Part shown: positions 43,415 through 51,386 of the stretch, piece by piece
Layout of the letters: each line of letters starts with the position of its first letter
Numbering within the stretch: position 1 is the stretch's first letter
Assembly: GCF_029265375.1 (NCBI RefSeq)
Contig: NZ_JAJUJJ010000003.1
Location: forward strand, 107,553-171,552
Direction: 5' to 3'
DNA from: Nesterenkonia sp.
GTDB taxonomy: Bacteria; Actinomycetota; Actinomycetes; Actinomycetales; Micrococcaceae
DNA length: 64,000 nt
Translations under genes and position numbers: made by a program
Notes under the pieces: generated by a model
Seen by the model: the letters and a program-made list of their open reading frames with translations, nothing else
What the model was told of the DNA's origin: nothing
Database searches by the model: none

Positions 43415-44077
43415 TCAGTGGTGGTCCTGCTCGCGCAGGGCCTGAGCGGTGCGCCATTTGTGCTGGCGGACGGTCATCTCGATCTCGGTGGGGTCTGCCT
43501 GCGCACGGATCAGCCGCAGGATCTCGTCGTGCTCATCCACCGAGTGCGGCGCCCGGCCGGGTACGAAGCTGAAGGTGGAGCTGCGCAGTCCGGACATGCG
43601 CTCCCAGCCGCGGTTGACCAGCATAGACAGGTGCTCGTTGGGGCAGCGGCTGAAGATGGTCCGGTGGAACTTCTCATTCAGTGCGGTGAACACCGCCGGT
43701 TCGAAGTCGGTCAGGCTCGCGCGCATCTGATCATTGACCGCCTGCGCGCGGTCTAGGTCCGCCTCGGTGATATGCGGCAGCGACAGGGCTGTGGCGGCGC
43801 CTTCGAGCACGCCAAGGGCCTGCATCGTGTCCACGTATTCGCCCTGGTTGACCAGCGCTACGCGGGCTCCGACATTGCGCTCGAACTCCACCAGCCCCTC
43901 GGCCTCCAGCCGGCGGATCGCCTCGCGCACCGGGACAGTGCTGACCCCGAGTTCGGAGGCGATGGTGCTGAGCACCAGCCGGTAGCCGGGGTTGAACTCC
44001 CGGTTGAGGATGCGTTCACGGATCCAGTCATAGGTCCGCTGGGATTTGCTGGCGCGCTCGGTCACTGGCACGGACAT
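43415..44077 (-). CDS. GntR-family regulator, FCD subfamily
   Basis: A 220-residue regulator. The winged helix spans SQRTYDWIRERILNREFNPG, STIASELGVSTVPVREAIRR and LEAEGLVEFE. The C-terminal helical domain contains NEKFHRTIFSRCPN and HSVDEHDEILRLIRAQ, typical of FCD ligand domains that often bind a metal and a carboxylate. GGGGAG lies 5 nt before ATG 44077. A GTG at 44083 overlaps the previous stop and is an alternative start. It is embedded as second gene in the hpa operon and probably controls it through the two repeats in the divergent promoter region. Confidence 0.9.
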   Translation of the reverse strand: MSVPVTERASKSQRTYDWIRERILNREFNPGYRLVLSTIASELGVSTVPVREAIRRLEAEGLVEFERNVGARVALVNQGEYVDTMQALGVLEGAATALSLPHITEADLDRAQAVNDQMRASLTDFEPAVFTALNEKFHRTIFSRCPNEHLSMLVNRGWERMSGLRSSTFSFVPGRAPHSVDEHDEILRLIRAQADPTEIEMTVRQHKWRTAQALREQDHH

Positions 44078-44079
44078 GG

Positions 44080-45549
44080 TCACTCCCCGCCGGCCTGTTC
44101 GGCCTCATAGCGCTCACGCCATGCGCGGTTCATCGGGAACAGGCCGTCCACCGGGTGTCCGGCCTTGACCTGCTCAGCCACCCAGGCGTCTTCGTCCTCC
44201 TTTGCCAGGGCCGCGTCGACGACCTCCTCCACCAGGTGCGGGGGGATGACGATGACGCCGTCGTCGTCTCCGACGATGACATCTCCCGGCTGGACTGTGG
44301 CTCCGCCGCAGGCGATGGTCAGATCGGTGTCCCAGGGCACGTGCTTGCGCCCGAGCACCGCCGGATGCGCTCCGGTGGTGAAGACCGGCAGATCAATCTC
44401 GGCCACAGTGGCGTAGTCGCGGACTCCGCCGTCGGTGACCACTCCGGCCGCTCCCCGGGCGGCGGCACGCAGGGCCAGCACATCGCCCAGGGTGCCCGAG
44501 CCGGCTTCGCCGCGGGCCTCAATGACGATCACCTCGCCGGAGTCCACCGCGTCGAAGGCGCGCTTCTGCGCGTTGTATCCGCCTCCGTGAGATTTGAAGA
44601 GGTCCTCCCGGTTGGGCACGAAGCGCAGGGTCTTGGCGGTGCCCACCAGCTTGGTGCCGGGCCGGGTCGGGCGGACACCGTCGATGGAGACGTTGTTCAG
44701 CCCGCGCTGGCGCAGCTGCTGGGAGAGTCCGGCCACCGGGACTTCCATCAGCTTGGCGCGCAGCTCCTCGGTGAGTCCGCGCGGCGGCAGGCTCGCGGCC
44801 TCCCGGGAGCCCCAGGCCTCTTCGCGCTGGGTGTCATTGACCTCCGGCAGGCTGCCCAGCTGCGGGTCGAAGGTGTCGTCTGACTCGGCGGCCGTGGTCA
44901 CCAGGCGTCCGCTGGTGGCGCCGGAGGCCGGGTCGTCCACCTCCACCTCCACCACGTCGCCGGGCTCAGCCACGGAGGCCCCGGCCGGCGTGCCGGTGAG
45001 AATCACATCTCCGGGCTGCAGGGTGAGGTGCTGGGAGAGATCAGCGATCAGCTGCGTCAGCGGGAAGATCATGCCGGCGGCGGTGTCCTGCTGAACGAGC
45101 TGCCCGTTCTTCCAGGTGCGCAGCCGCAGCGCCTTCGGGTCCACCGACTGGGCGTCGATCAGCTCCGGGCCTATGGAGGTGTATCCGTCGCGGCCCTTAT
45201 TGCGCACATTGGATCCCTTGTCGGCAGCCCGGAGGTCGTAGAGCCCCCAGTCATTGGCTGCGGTGACCGCCTGGACGTGCTCCCAGGCCTGCTCGGCGCT
45301 CACCCGGCGGGCTTCAGTGCCGATGACCAGGGCGATCTCCCCTTCGAAAGCCAGCAGCTCGGTGCCCGCGGGGCGGAGAACAGTGCTTCCGGAGCCGGCC
45401 AGCGAGCTGGCGGGCTTGAAGAAGTACGACGGCGCCTTGGGCCTGCGTCCGCGCTCGGCGGCGCGGGACTCATAGCTGATGTGGACCGCAAGGATCTTGC
45501 CCGGCTGCTGCGGCAGCGGGACCGCGGAGCTGTGAGTCTCTGAGGACAT
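44080..45549 (-). CDS. FAH-family isomerase/decarboxylase fused to an RraA-like domain
   Basis: A 489-residue protein with two catalytic-type domains. Residues to about 230 are a fumarylacetoacetate hydrolase fold: LLAFEGEIALVIGTEARRV, GLYDLRAADKGSNVRNKGRD, GYTSIGPELIDA, GDVILTGTPAGASVAEPGD. Residues from about 255 are RraA-like: GVRPTRPGTKLVGTAKTLRF, GTLGDVLALRAAARGAAGVV, VTDGGVRDYATVAEIDLPVF, VQPGDVIVGDDDGVIVIPP. The VRD segment matches the aldolase/decarboxylase active site of this fold. As first gene of the hpa operon it occupies the place of HpaG, which in E. coli is two FAH domains. ATG 45549 follows GGGAGAG. Confidence 0.88.
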   Translation of the reverse strand: MSSETHSSAVPLPQQPGKILAVHISYESRAAERGRRPKAPSYFFKPASSLAGSGSTVLRPAGTELLAFEGEIALVIGTEARRVSAEQAWEHVQAVTAANDWGLYDLRAADKGSNVRNKGRDGYTSIGPELIDAQSVDPKALRLRTWKNGQLVQQDTAAGMIFPLTQLIADLSQHLTLQPGDVILTGTPAGASVAEPGDVVEVEVDDPASGATSGRLVTTAAESDDTFDPQLGSLPEVNDTQREEAWGSREAASLPPRGLTEELRAKLMEVPVAGLSQQLRQRGLNNVSIDGVRPTRPGTKLVGTAKTLRFVPNREDLFKSHGGGYNAQKRAFDAVDSGEVIVIEARGEAGSGTLGDVLALRAAARGAAGVVTDGGVRDYATVAEIDLPVFTTGAHPAVLGRKHVPWDTDLTIACGGATVQPGDVIVGDDDGVIVIPPHLVEEVVDAALAKEDEDAWVAEQVKAGHPVDGLFPMNRAWRERYEAEQAGGE

Positions 45550-45584
45550 ATGGTCTCTCCCACTTGTAGTGTGCATCACACGCA

Positions 45585-45596
45585 ATCGTATATGAT
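45585..45596. promoter_or_regulatory. GntR-like operator O1 over the hpa -10 box
   Basis: ATCGTATATGAT is palindromic at 10 of 12 positions. Its CGTATATGA core is the exact reverse complement of TCATATACG in the second site 44 bp away. It overlaps the hpa -10 box. Confidence 0.6.
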
Positions 45597-45613
45597 GCGT
45601 GATACGAGATCAA
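45585..45613 (-). promoter_or_regulatory. Promoter of the hpa operon
   Basis: On the minus strand TTGATC (45613-45608) and TACGAT (45590-45585) are 17 bp apart. The -10 box lies inside the first GntR-like operator (45585-45596). Confidence 0.65.
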
Positions 45614-45625
45614 TACACGATCGCA

Positions 45626-45653
45626 TTGCTTCATATACGTTTTCAGATACTAT
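45626..45653 (+). promoter_or_regulatory. Promoter of the TRAP transporter operon
   Basis: TTGCTT (45626-45631) and TACTAT (45648-45653) are separated by 16 bp. The second GntR-like site covers the -35 end and the spacer. Confidence 0.6.
45630..45641. promoter_or_regulatory. GntR-like operator O2 over the TRAP promoter
   Basis: TTCATATACGTT contains the inverted copy of the O1 core. It overlaps the -35 box and spacer of the TRAP promoter, as expected for coordinated repression of the two divergent operons. Confidence 0.6.
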
Positions 45654-45664
45654 GGGCCCCGTCA

Positions 45665-45680
45665 CGTGAGTGCAATCACA
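45665..45680. promoter_or_regulatory. Crp/GlxR-like site upstream of the TRAP genes
   Basis: CGTGAGTGCAATCACA matches TGTGA-N6-TCACA at 9 of 10 positions. It lies just downstream of the predicted TRAP -10 box and 39 bp before the first TRAP start codon, so repression or a second promoter would have to be considered. Confidence 0.45.
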
Positions 45681-45718
45681 TGACCCTGCCGCCCTGCCCG
45701 ATCGTCCAAAGGCTTCAC

Positions 45719-46372
45719 ATGACACATCTTGAGAAGTTCGTCAGAGTCCTCAGCCAAGTGCTGGCTGTGGTCTCCGCCGCCGCCATCGTGGCGATGGTGA
45801 TTGCGGTGGCCGCCGACGTCGTGGCCCGCAACGCCACCGGCGCCAGTCTGCCGGGGATGATTGAGATCGCTGAGTCCAGCTTGGTGATCAGCGTCTTCTT
45901 CGGTCTCGCCTGGGCCGGGGTCAAGGGCGAGCACGTGGCGGTGACCCTGCTGGCCGACCGGTTCGGCCCGCGGCTGAGCCAGATCACCTCTGTCTTCGTC
46001 TGGATCATCGCCAGCGGGTATCTGGCTTGGCTGCTGCTGGCCACGACTCTGCGAGCCATCGACTCCACCGCAATGCAGGAGGAGCGCTTCGGCCTGGTGC
46101 GCTGGCCGCTGTATCCCCTGCGCTGGGTCATCGTCGCCGGGCTGGCCGCCATGCTCTTGGTCGCCCTGGTCAATCTGGCCCGCTCGCTGACCGGCAAGGC
46201 AGCCCTGGGCCCGAACAGCGAGCTGGAGGCCGTGCTGGCGCAGGGCAAGGAAGCCGCAGTGGCCGTCTCCGGAGCTGCCGCATCCGCAGGGCCCGCCGCG
46301 CCCGCTGAGCCTGCCGAAGAACCCGCTGATTCCACCGCCGCTGATGCGACCCGAGGAGAGCAGAAACCATGA
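45719..46372 (+). CDS. dctQ: TRAP transporter small membrane subunit
   Basis: A 217-residue DctQ-type protein with four hydrophobic helices. The first is VLAVVSAAAIVAMVIAVAAD; VARNATGASLPGMIEIAESS and FFGLAWAGVKGEHVAVTLLA are typical of the family. The C-terminal 60 residues are an Ala/Glu/Pro-rich tail. ATG 45719 (MTHLEKFVRVL) is preceded by AAAGG and chosen over ATG 45680, which has no good site. The stop overlaps the next gene by four bases. Confidence 0.88.
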   Translation: MTHLEKFVRVLSQVLAVVSAAAIVAMVIAVAADVVARNATGASLPGMIEIAESSLVISVFFGLAWAGVKGEHVAVTLLADRFGPRLSQITSVFVWIIASGYLAWLLLATTLRAIDSTAMQEERFGLVRWPLYPLRWVIVAGLAAMLLVALVNLARSLTGKAALGPNSELEAVLAQGKEAAVAVSGAAASAGPAAPAEPAEEPADSTAADATRGEQKP

Positions 46373-47781
46373 TCGAAATCGTCATCATCGGCGTACTGGC
46401 CCTGCTGGTGGCGCTGCTTCTTCTGCGTGTACCGGTAGCGATCGCCCTGGGCGGGGCCGGCGCTGCCGGGCTGGCCGTTCTGCACGGACTGAATCACACC
46501 ACCAACTCCATCGGCGCCGAAGCCTTCTCCCAGACGGCCACCTTCGGACTGACCATCATTCCGATGTTCATCCTGATGGGCATGTTCGCCGTCCGCGCCC
46601 GGGTGGCTGAGTACGTCTTCGCCGTCGCCGACCGCGCGCTGGGCCGCCTGCCCGGCGGGCTGGGTGTGGCCACCGTCGCCGCCAGCGCCGGTTTCTCCGC
46701 AGTCTCAGGCTCCAGCATCGGCACCGCCGCCACGATGGCTCGCCTATCGGTCCATGAGATGCGCCGGGCCGGCTATCCGCTCTCCTTGGCCACCGCGACC
46801 GTGGCTGTGGCCGGCACGCTGGGCTCGATGATTCCGCCCAGCACCTTCCTGGTCCTCTACGCGATCCTCGCTCAGCAGTCGGTGGCCCAGATGCTGGCCG
46901 CAGGCATCCTGCCCGGTGTGCTCACAGCCCTGTGCTACGCCGGCTACCTGGTCGTCGCCGGCCAGCGCATGCAGCACCGCGGACAGCTGGCCGACGCCCT
47001 GGCCGAAGCCCGCACCGAAGCTGCCGGCGGGCGAGAGAGCTCCGCAGCGCAGGCCTCTGCCGGGCAGCAGCCGCAGCGGTCCCTCGGGGCCCAGTACGAA
47101 CGGCTGCGGGACCTGCCGTGGCGCGGATTGGTCTACGTGGGCATTCTGTTCACCATTGTGCTCGGCGGCATGTACTCCGGATTCTTCACCGCCACTGAGT
47201 CAGCAGCATTCGGCGCCCTGGCCGCTGTGATCATCCTGCTCTTCGAGCTGCGCGGAGCCGGGCTGCGCGGCATCGGCGCCGGGATCGCCGGCGCCCTGCG
47301 GGACACCGCCTCCACCACAGCGATGGTGTTCTTCATTGTGGTGGGATCGGGAATCCTCTCCGCCTTCTTCGTGACCGCCCGGGTGCCCCAGCTGATCACG
47401 GACGCGGTGCTGAGCCTGAACCTGCCGCCCATGCTGGTGATGGCGCTGCTGCTGCTGGCCCTGGTCCCGCTGGGGATGGTCCTGGAGTCCCTGTCCATCC
47501 TGGTGATCTCAGTGCCGCTGCTGCTGCCGCTGGCCACCGAGTTCGGCTTCGACGCGGTCTGGCTGGGCATCCTGATTGTGAAGCTGATCGAGATCGGCAT
47601 GGTCACCCCGCCGGTGGGCATCAACGCCTTTGTGGTCTCGGGAACCACCGGGGTGCCCAGCGAAACCGTGTTCCGCGGCATTCTCCCGTTCTTCGCCATC
47701 GACCTGCTGCTGATTGCGGTGTTCTTCCTGTGGCCGGATCTGATCCTGCTGCTGCCCGGTCTCGTCACTGACGGGGGCTGA
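46369..47781 (+). CDS. dctM: TRAP transporter large permease
   Basis: A 470-residue multi-helix DctM permease: RVPVAIALGGAGAAGLAVLH, FGLTIIPMFILMGMFAVRAR, SAVSGSSIGTAATMARLSVH, GTLGSMIPPSTFLVLYAILA, and IEIGMVTPPVGINAFVVSGT. It couples solute uptake to a sodium or proton gradient. A hydrophilic loop of about 55 residues (around 205-255) interrupts the helices. It starts in the dctQ stop (ATGA). Confidence 0.93.
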   Translation: MIEIVIIGVLALLVALLLLRVPVAIALGGAGAAGLAVLHGLNHTTNSIGAEAFSQTATFGLTIIPMFILMGMFAVRARVAEYVFAVADRALGRLPGGLGVATVAASAGFSAVSGSSIGTAATMARLSVHEMRRAGYPLSLATATVAVAGTLGSMIPPSTFLVLYAILAQQSVAQMLAAGILPGVLTALCYAGYLVVAGQRMQHRGQLADALAEARTEAAGGRESSAAQASAGQQPQRSLGAQYERLRDLPWRGLVYVGILFTIVLGGMYSGFFTATESAAFGALAAVIILLFELRGAGLRGIGAGIAGALRDTASTTAMVFFIVVGSGILSAFFVTARVPQLITDAVLSLNLPPMLVMALLLLALVPLGMVLESLSILVISVPLLLPLATEFGFDAVWLGILIVKLIEIGMVTPPVGINAFVVSGTTGVPSETVFRGILPFFAIDLLLIAVFFLWPDLILLLPGLVTDGG

Positions 47782-47842
47782 GCTCGCCGCTGCCGGCCCC
47801 ATCCAGCATCATCTGCTCACTCACCCACGCATGGAGACGACT

Positions 47843-48991
47843 ATGAACTCGCACACCTCCAGAACCTTCCGCACCCGCCGCGCTGCGGCCGGACTCGCCC
47901 TGGGCGCCGCCGCCCTGCTGGGGCTGACCGGCTGCGAAGAAGGGCTCGTCGACGCCAGCGACGGCCGCGCCTACACCTTCACCCTGGCCACCGGCGCCCT
48001 GGACGGGACCCCGCACTCAGCGGTGGAGCAGCGCTATCTGGACATGGTCGAAGAGCGCAGCGGCGGCCGCATCGAGTTCGAGCGCACCTCCTTCGAGGAG
48101 CTGTGCAATATGGACGAGGTGATCAACTGCCTGCGCGACGGCCGCGCCGATATCGGCACCACGGTGACCGACTACACCCCGCATATGCTCCCCACCCTGA
48201 GCGTGGTGAGCATCTCCTTCCTGAACACGGATATTCAGGCCACCACTGCCGCCCTGTACGACATGCACACCCAGTACGAGCCGGCCCGGGACCTGCTGGA
48301 GCAGAACAACCTGCACTATGTGGCCACGTGGCCGGTGGGCACCATGTTCATCGGCTCCTCCGAGCCGGTGGAATCCCTGGAGGACCTCAACGGTCTGCGC
48401 GCACGTGCCGCGGGTCCGGTCACCGAATCGTCGCTGCAGGCCGCCGGCGTCAACGTCAACGCGATCACCGCTGCCGAGACCTATGAGGCCGTCCAGCGCG
48501 GAGTGATCGACTCGGTGGCCGCCGCCCTGGACTTCGGGGTCAACTATCAGATCATCGAGCAGCTGCCGCATTGGACGGATCCCGGCATCGGCCAGTACAC
48601 CGCCTACGGCACATGGTGGTCCAAGCAGGCCTACGACTCACTGCCGCCGGATCTGCAGGAGGTGGTCGATGAGGTCACCGAAGAGCTGAACTACGGCGAG
48701 GCGATCGAAACCTACAACGACGCTATGGCCGATGTCTGCGAAGGCATGCTGAACTCCGACGATGTTGAGAGCTTCACCCGTTGGGACGAGTCTGCCACCG
48801 AAGAGTGGCGCGACCTGGTCGGCGACGACGCTGAGGACCTGTGGCTGGAGATCATGGCTGACTACGGATACACCGACGGAGAGGCGTACCTGGAGGAGTA
48901 CAAGGCCGCCTACGCTGAGCACGAGAGCGAGGACAACCCTACTGACGCCGGCATCAGCTGCGTGGATCAGTGGCAGGACCAGCAGGGCTGA
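47843..48991 (+). CDS. dctP: TRAP transporter substrate-binding lipoprotein
   Basis: A 382-residue DctP-family binding protein. The N-terminus has twin arginines and a hydrophobic core ending in the lipobox LTGC, so it should be exported and lipid-anchored. The ligand-binding region includes LEDLNGLRARAAGPVTESSL, where the arginine usually holds a carboxylate, and VIDSVAAALDFGVNYQIIEQ. ATG 47843 follows GGAG by 6 nt. Position opposite the hpa operon suggests hydroxyphenylacetate-type substrates; this is inferred. Confidence 0.9.
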   Translation: MNSHTSRTFRTRRAAAGLALGAAALLGLTGCEEGLVDASDGRAYTFTLATGALDGTPHSAVEQRYLDMVEERSGGRIEFERTSFEELCNMDEVINCLRDGRADIGTTVTDYTPHMLPTLSVVSISFLNTDIQATTAALYDMHTQYEPARDLLEQNNLHYVATWPVGTMFIGSSEPVESLEDLNGLRARAAGPVTESSLQAAGVNVNAITAAETYEAVQRGVIDSVAAALDFGVNYQIIEQLPHWTDPGIGQYTAYGTWWSKQAYDSLPPDLQEVVDEVTEELNYGEAIETYNDAMADVCEGMLNSDDVESFTRWDESATEEWRDLVGDDAEDLWLEIMADYGYTDGEAYLEEYKAAYAEHESEDNPTDAGISCVDQWQDQQG

Positions 48992-49117
48992 CTCCGAGCG
49001 CCTGAGGACACTGCACCGGCGGCATAGGCTTGTGCGCTCCCGCTCAACCGGCGCGGCGGATGCACCCACATAATGGAGAGGTACATCACAGCGCATTGTG
49101 AACGGGGGAGCCGGACT

Positions 49118-50527
49118 ATGGCGGTGCAGATAGACGAGCTGCTGGAGCGCATCCAGCCTGCTGACGGGGGCCGGGAGATCTACGACCCCGCTACCGGAGA
49201 ATTGGTGGGGCGAGCCCCCGAAGCTGGTGCCGAAGACCTGGACCGGGCTGTGGCGCGGGCCAAAGCGGCCCAGCCCGGCTGGGCGGCACGCAGCGATGAG
49301 GAGCGCAGCAGAGCGCTCCACGCGGCAGCCGATGCCGTCGAGGCCCACGCTGAGCAGCTGGCGCACCTGCTCTCCCGCGAGCAGGGCAAACCGCTCAATG
49401 GCCCTAATGCCCGCTTCGAGGTCGGCGCCTGCGTCGCGTGGCTGCGGGCCACCGCAGAGTTCCGCTTGGAGCCGGAGCTGCTGTTCGACGACGATTCCGG
49501 TCGTGCGGTCCTGCATTGGCGTCCGCTGGGTGTCGTCGGCGCCATCGGCCCCTGGAACTGGCCGATGATGATCTCGGTCTGGCAGATCGCACCCTCGCTG
49601 CGGCAGGGCAATACCGTGGTCATCAAACCCAGCGGATACACCCCCTTGAGTGTGCTGGGGCTGGTGGAGGTGCTCAACTCCGCGCTGCCGGGCGACGTGC
49701 TCATCGCCGTGCCGGGCCGCGGGGACGTCGGCGACCGGCTCTCCCGGCATCCGGATGTGGCGAAGATCATGTTCACCGGTTCCACCCAGACCGGCAAGAG
49801 CATCATCAAGGCCGCTGCCGACACTGTGAAGCGCCTGACCATGGAGCTCGGCGGCAACGACGCCGGAATCGTGCTCGACGACGCCGACCCGCAGGCCATC
49901 GCCGAGGACCTTTTCTGGGGGGCCTTCATCAACACCGGCCAGACCTGTGCCGCTATGAAGCGGCTCTACGTTCCGGCCGCCCTCTACGACCAGGTCTGCG
50001 ACGCGCTGGTGGAGGTGGCGAAGAACATGCCCATGGGCGTGGGCCTGGAGGAGCAGAACGTACTGGGGCCGCTGCAGAACAAGGCGCAGTGGGAGGTGGT
50101 GGACCGTCTGGTCTCCGCGGCGAAGGACTCCGGCGCACGGGTGCTCATCGGAGGGGATCCCGATCCCGAGGCTCCCGGGTACTTCTACCCCACCACTTTG
50201 GTGGCTGATATCGATCCGCAGAACCCCTTGGTCACCGAGGAGCAGTTCGGACCGGCCCTGCCGATCATCAAATACACCGACCTGGACCAGGCTGTCGAGT
50301 GGGCCAATTCGCTCAATGAGGCCCTGGGCTCCTCCGTCTGGTCAGCCGACCCCGACCGGGCCGAACAGGTCGCGGCCCGGCTGGTGGCTGGCACCACCTG
50401 GATCAACAAGCACGGGGCGGTGGACCCGCGGATGCCCTTCGGCGGAGCACGCGAGTCCGGCTTCGGCGTGGAGTTCGGCGTCGAAGGCCTCAAGGAGGTC
50501 AGTCAGCCGCATGTGATCAGCCGCTGA
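49118..50527 (+). CDS. Aldehyde dehydrogenase family protein
   Basis: A 469-residue NAD(P)-dependent aldehyde dehydrogenase. Motifs: GAIGPWNWPMMISVWQIAPS, MFTGSTQTGKSIIKAA, MELGGNDAGIVLDDAD, catalytic Cys in FINTGQTCAAMKRLYVP, and PFGGARESGFGVEFG. Substrate not assignable. It could oxidise the succinate semialdehyde made by HpaI, since no other candidate is nearby. GGGGGAG (49104-49110) lies 7 nt before ATG 49118. Confidence 0.88.
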   Translation: MAVQIDELLERIQPADGGREIYDPATGELVGRAPEAGAEDLDRAVARAKAAQPGWAARSDEERSRALHAAADAVEAHAEQLAHLLSREQGKPLNGPNARFEVGACVAWLRATAEFRLEPELLFDDDSGRAVLHWRPLGVVGAIGPWNWPMMISVWQIAPSLRQGNTVVIKPSGYTPLSVLGLVEVLNSALPGDVLIAVPGRGDVGDRLSRHPDVAKIMFTGSTQTGKSIIKAAADTVKRLTMELGGNDAGIVLDDADPQAIAEDLFWGAFINTGQTCAAMKRLYVPAALYDQVCDALVEVAKNMPMGVGLEEQNVLGPLQNKAQWEVVDRLVSAAKDSGARVLIGGDPDPEAPGYFYPTTLVADIDPQNPLVTEEQFGPALPIIKYTDLDQAVEWANSLNEALGSSVWSADPDRAEQVAARLVAGTTWINKHGAVDPRMPFGGARESGFGVEFGVEGLKEVSQPHVISR

Positions 50528-50542
50528 GACATCGACCGGAGA

Positions 50543-50577
50543 CGAGGAGGGGGAGGCACTGTGCCTCCCCCTCCTCG
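50543..50577. terminator. Bidirectional hairpin terminator
   Basis: CGAGGAGGGGGAGGCAC (50543-50559) and GTGCCTCCCCCTCCTCG (50561-50577) are perfect 17-bp arms around a single T. It lies between the converging aldehyde dehydrogenase and ABC transporter genes. Confidence 0.8.
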
Positions 50578-50591
50578 GCAGTCAGGGCTTG

Positions 50592-51383
50592 CTACTGCAG
50601 CATGGTCTTATCGTCCAGTGCTGCGCCCTTGATCTTGGCGAATTCGGAGAGCAGATCCTCCGGTGTGAGCTGAGCTTTCTCCTGCTCCGGGACGTCCAGG
50701 ATGATCCTGCCCTCATGCATCATGATCAGCCTGTTCCCCACCTGAAGCGCCTGGGCCATATTGTGCGTGACCATCAGGGTGGTCAGCTGCTGCTCCTGGA
50801 CCACCTTCGTGGTCAGCCGGGTCACCAGTTCTGCCCGCTGCGGATCCAGGGCGGCAGTGTGCTCATCCAGCAGCAGGACCTTCGGCCGGGAGAAGGTCGC
50901 CATCAGCAGGCTCAGTGCCTGCCGCTGACCACCGGAGAGCAGTCCGACTTTGGTCTTCAGCCGGTCCTCAAGCCCCAGTTCCAGCACCTTCAGCGCCTCG
51001 GCGAAGCGTGTCCGCTTGGCCCGTGTCACCCCCAGCGCCAGGCCGCGGGCTGCCCCGCGCTTATCCGCCAGGGCGAGGTTCTCCTCGATGGTGAGATTGG
51101 GGCTGGTGCCGGCCATCGGGTCCTGGAAGACCCGTCCCACCTGCGCGGCCCGCTGATGCTCCTTCAGCTTGGAGACATCGGCGCCGTCCAGCGTCACGGT
51201 CCCGGAATCCTGCTGGATCCGGCCGGCGATGGTGTTGAGCACCGTAGACTTTCCGGCGCCGTTGGAGCCGATGACGGTGACGAAGTCTCCTTCCTGCAGG
51301 TGGAGGTCGACGTCGACCAGGGCCCGCCGCTCGTTGACGGTGCCGGGGAAGAAGGTCTTGCTCACATGTGAGACGCTCAGCAT
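50592..51383 (-). CDS. ABC transporter ATP-binding protein (TrpXYZ-like system)
   Basis: A 263-residue ATPase: Walker A GSNGAGKSTVLNTIAG, signature LSGGQRQALSLLMATF, Walker B VLLLDEHTAALDP, switch His in TLMVTHNMAQALQV. It pairs with the permease and binding protein upstream. The ATG 51383 lies 3 bp after the permease stop. Confidence 0.92.
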   Translation of the reverse strand: MLSVSHVSKTFFPGTVNERRALVDVDLHLQEGDFVTVIGSNGAGKSTVLNTIAGRIQQDSGTVTLDGADVSKLKEHQRAAQVGRVFQDPMAGTSPNLTIEENLALADKRGAARGLALGVTRAKRTRFAEALKVLELGLEDRLKTKVGLLSGGQRQALSLLMATFSRPKVLLLDEHTAALDPQRAELVTRLTTKVVQEQQLTTLMVTHNMAQALQVGNRLIMMHEGRIILDVPEQEKAQLTPEDLLSEFAKIKGAALDDKTMLQ

Positions 51384-51386
51384 TGT

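Noticed and set aside
49088..49104. TCACA-N6-TGTGA before the aldehyde dehydrogenase gene as a Crp site
   Set aside because: The half-sites are everted relative to the Crp/GlxR order, so it is not the same motif.
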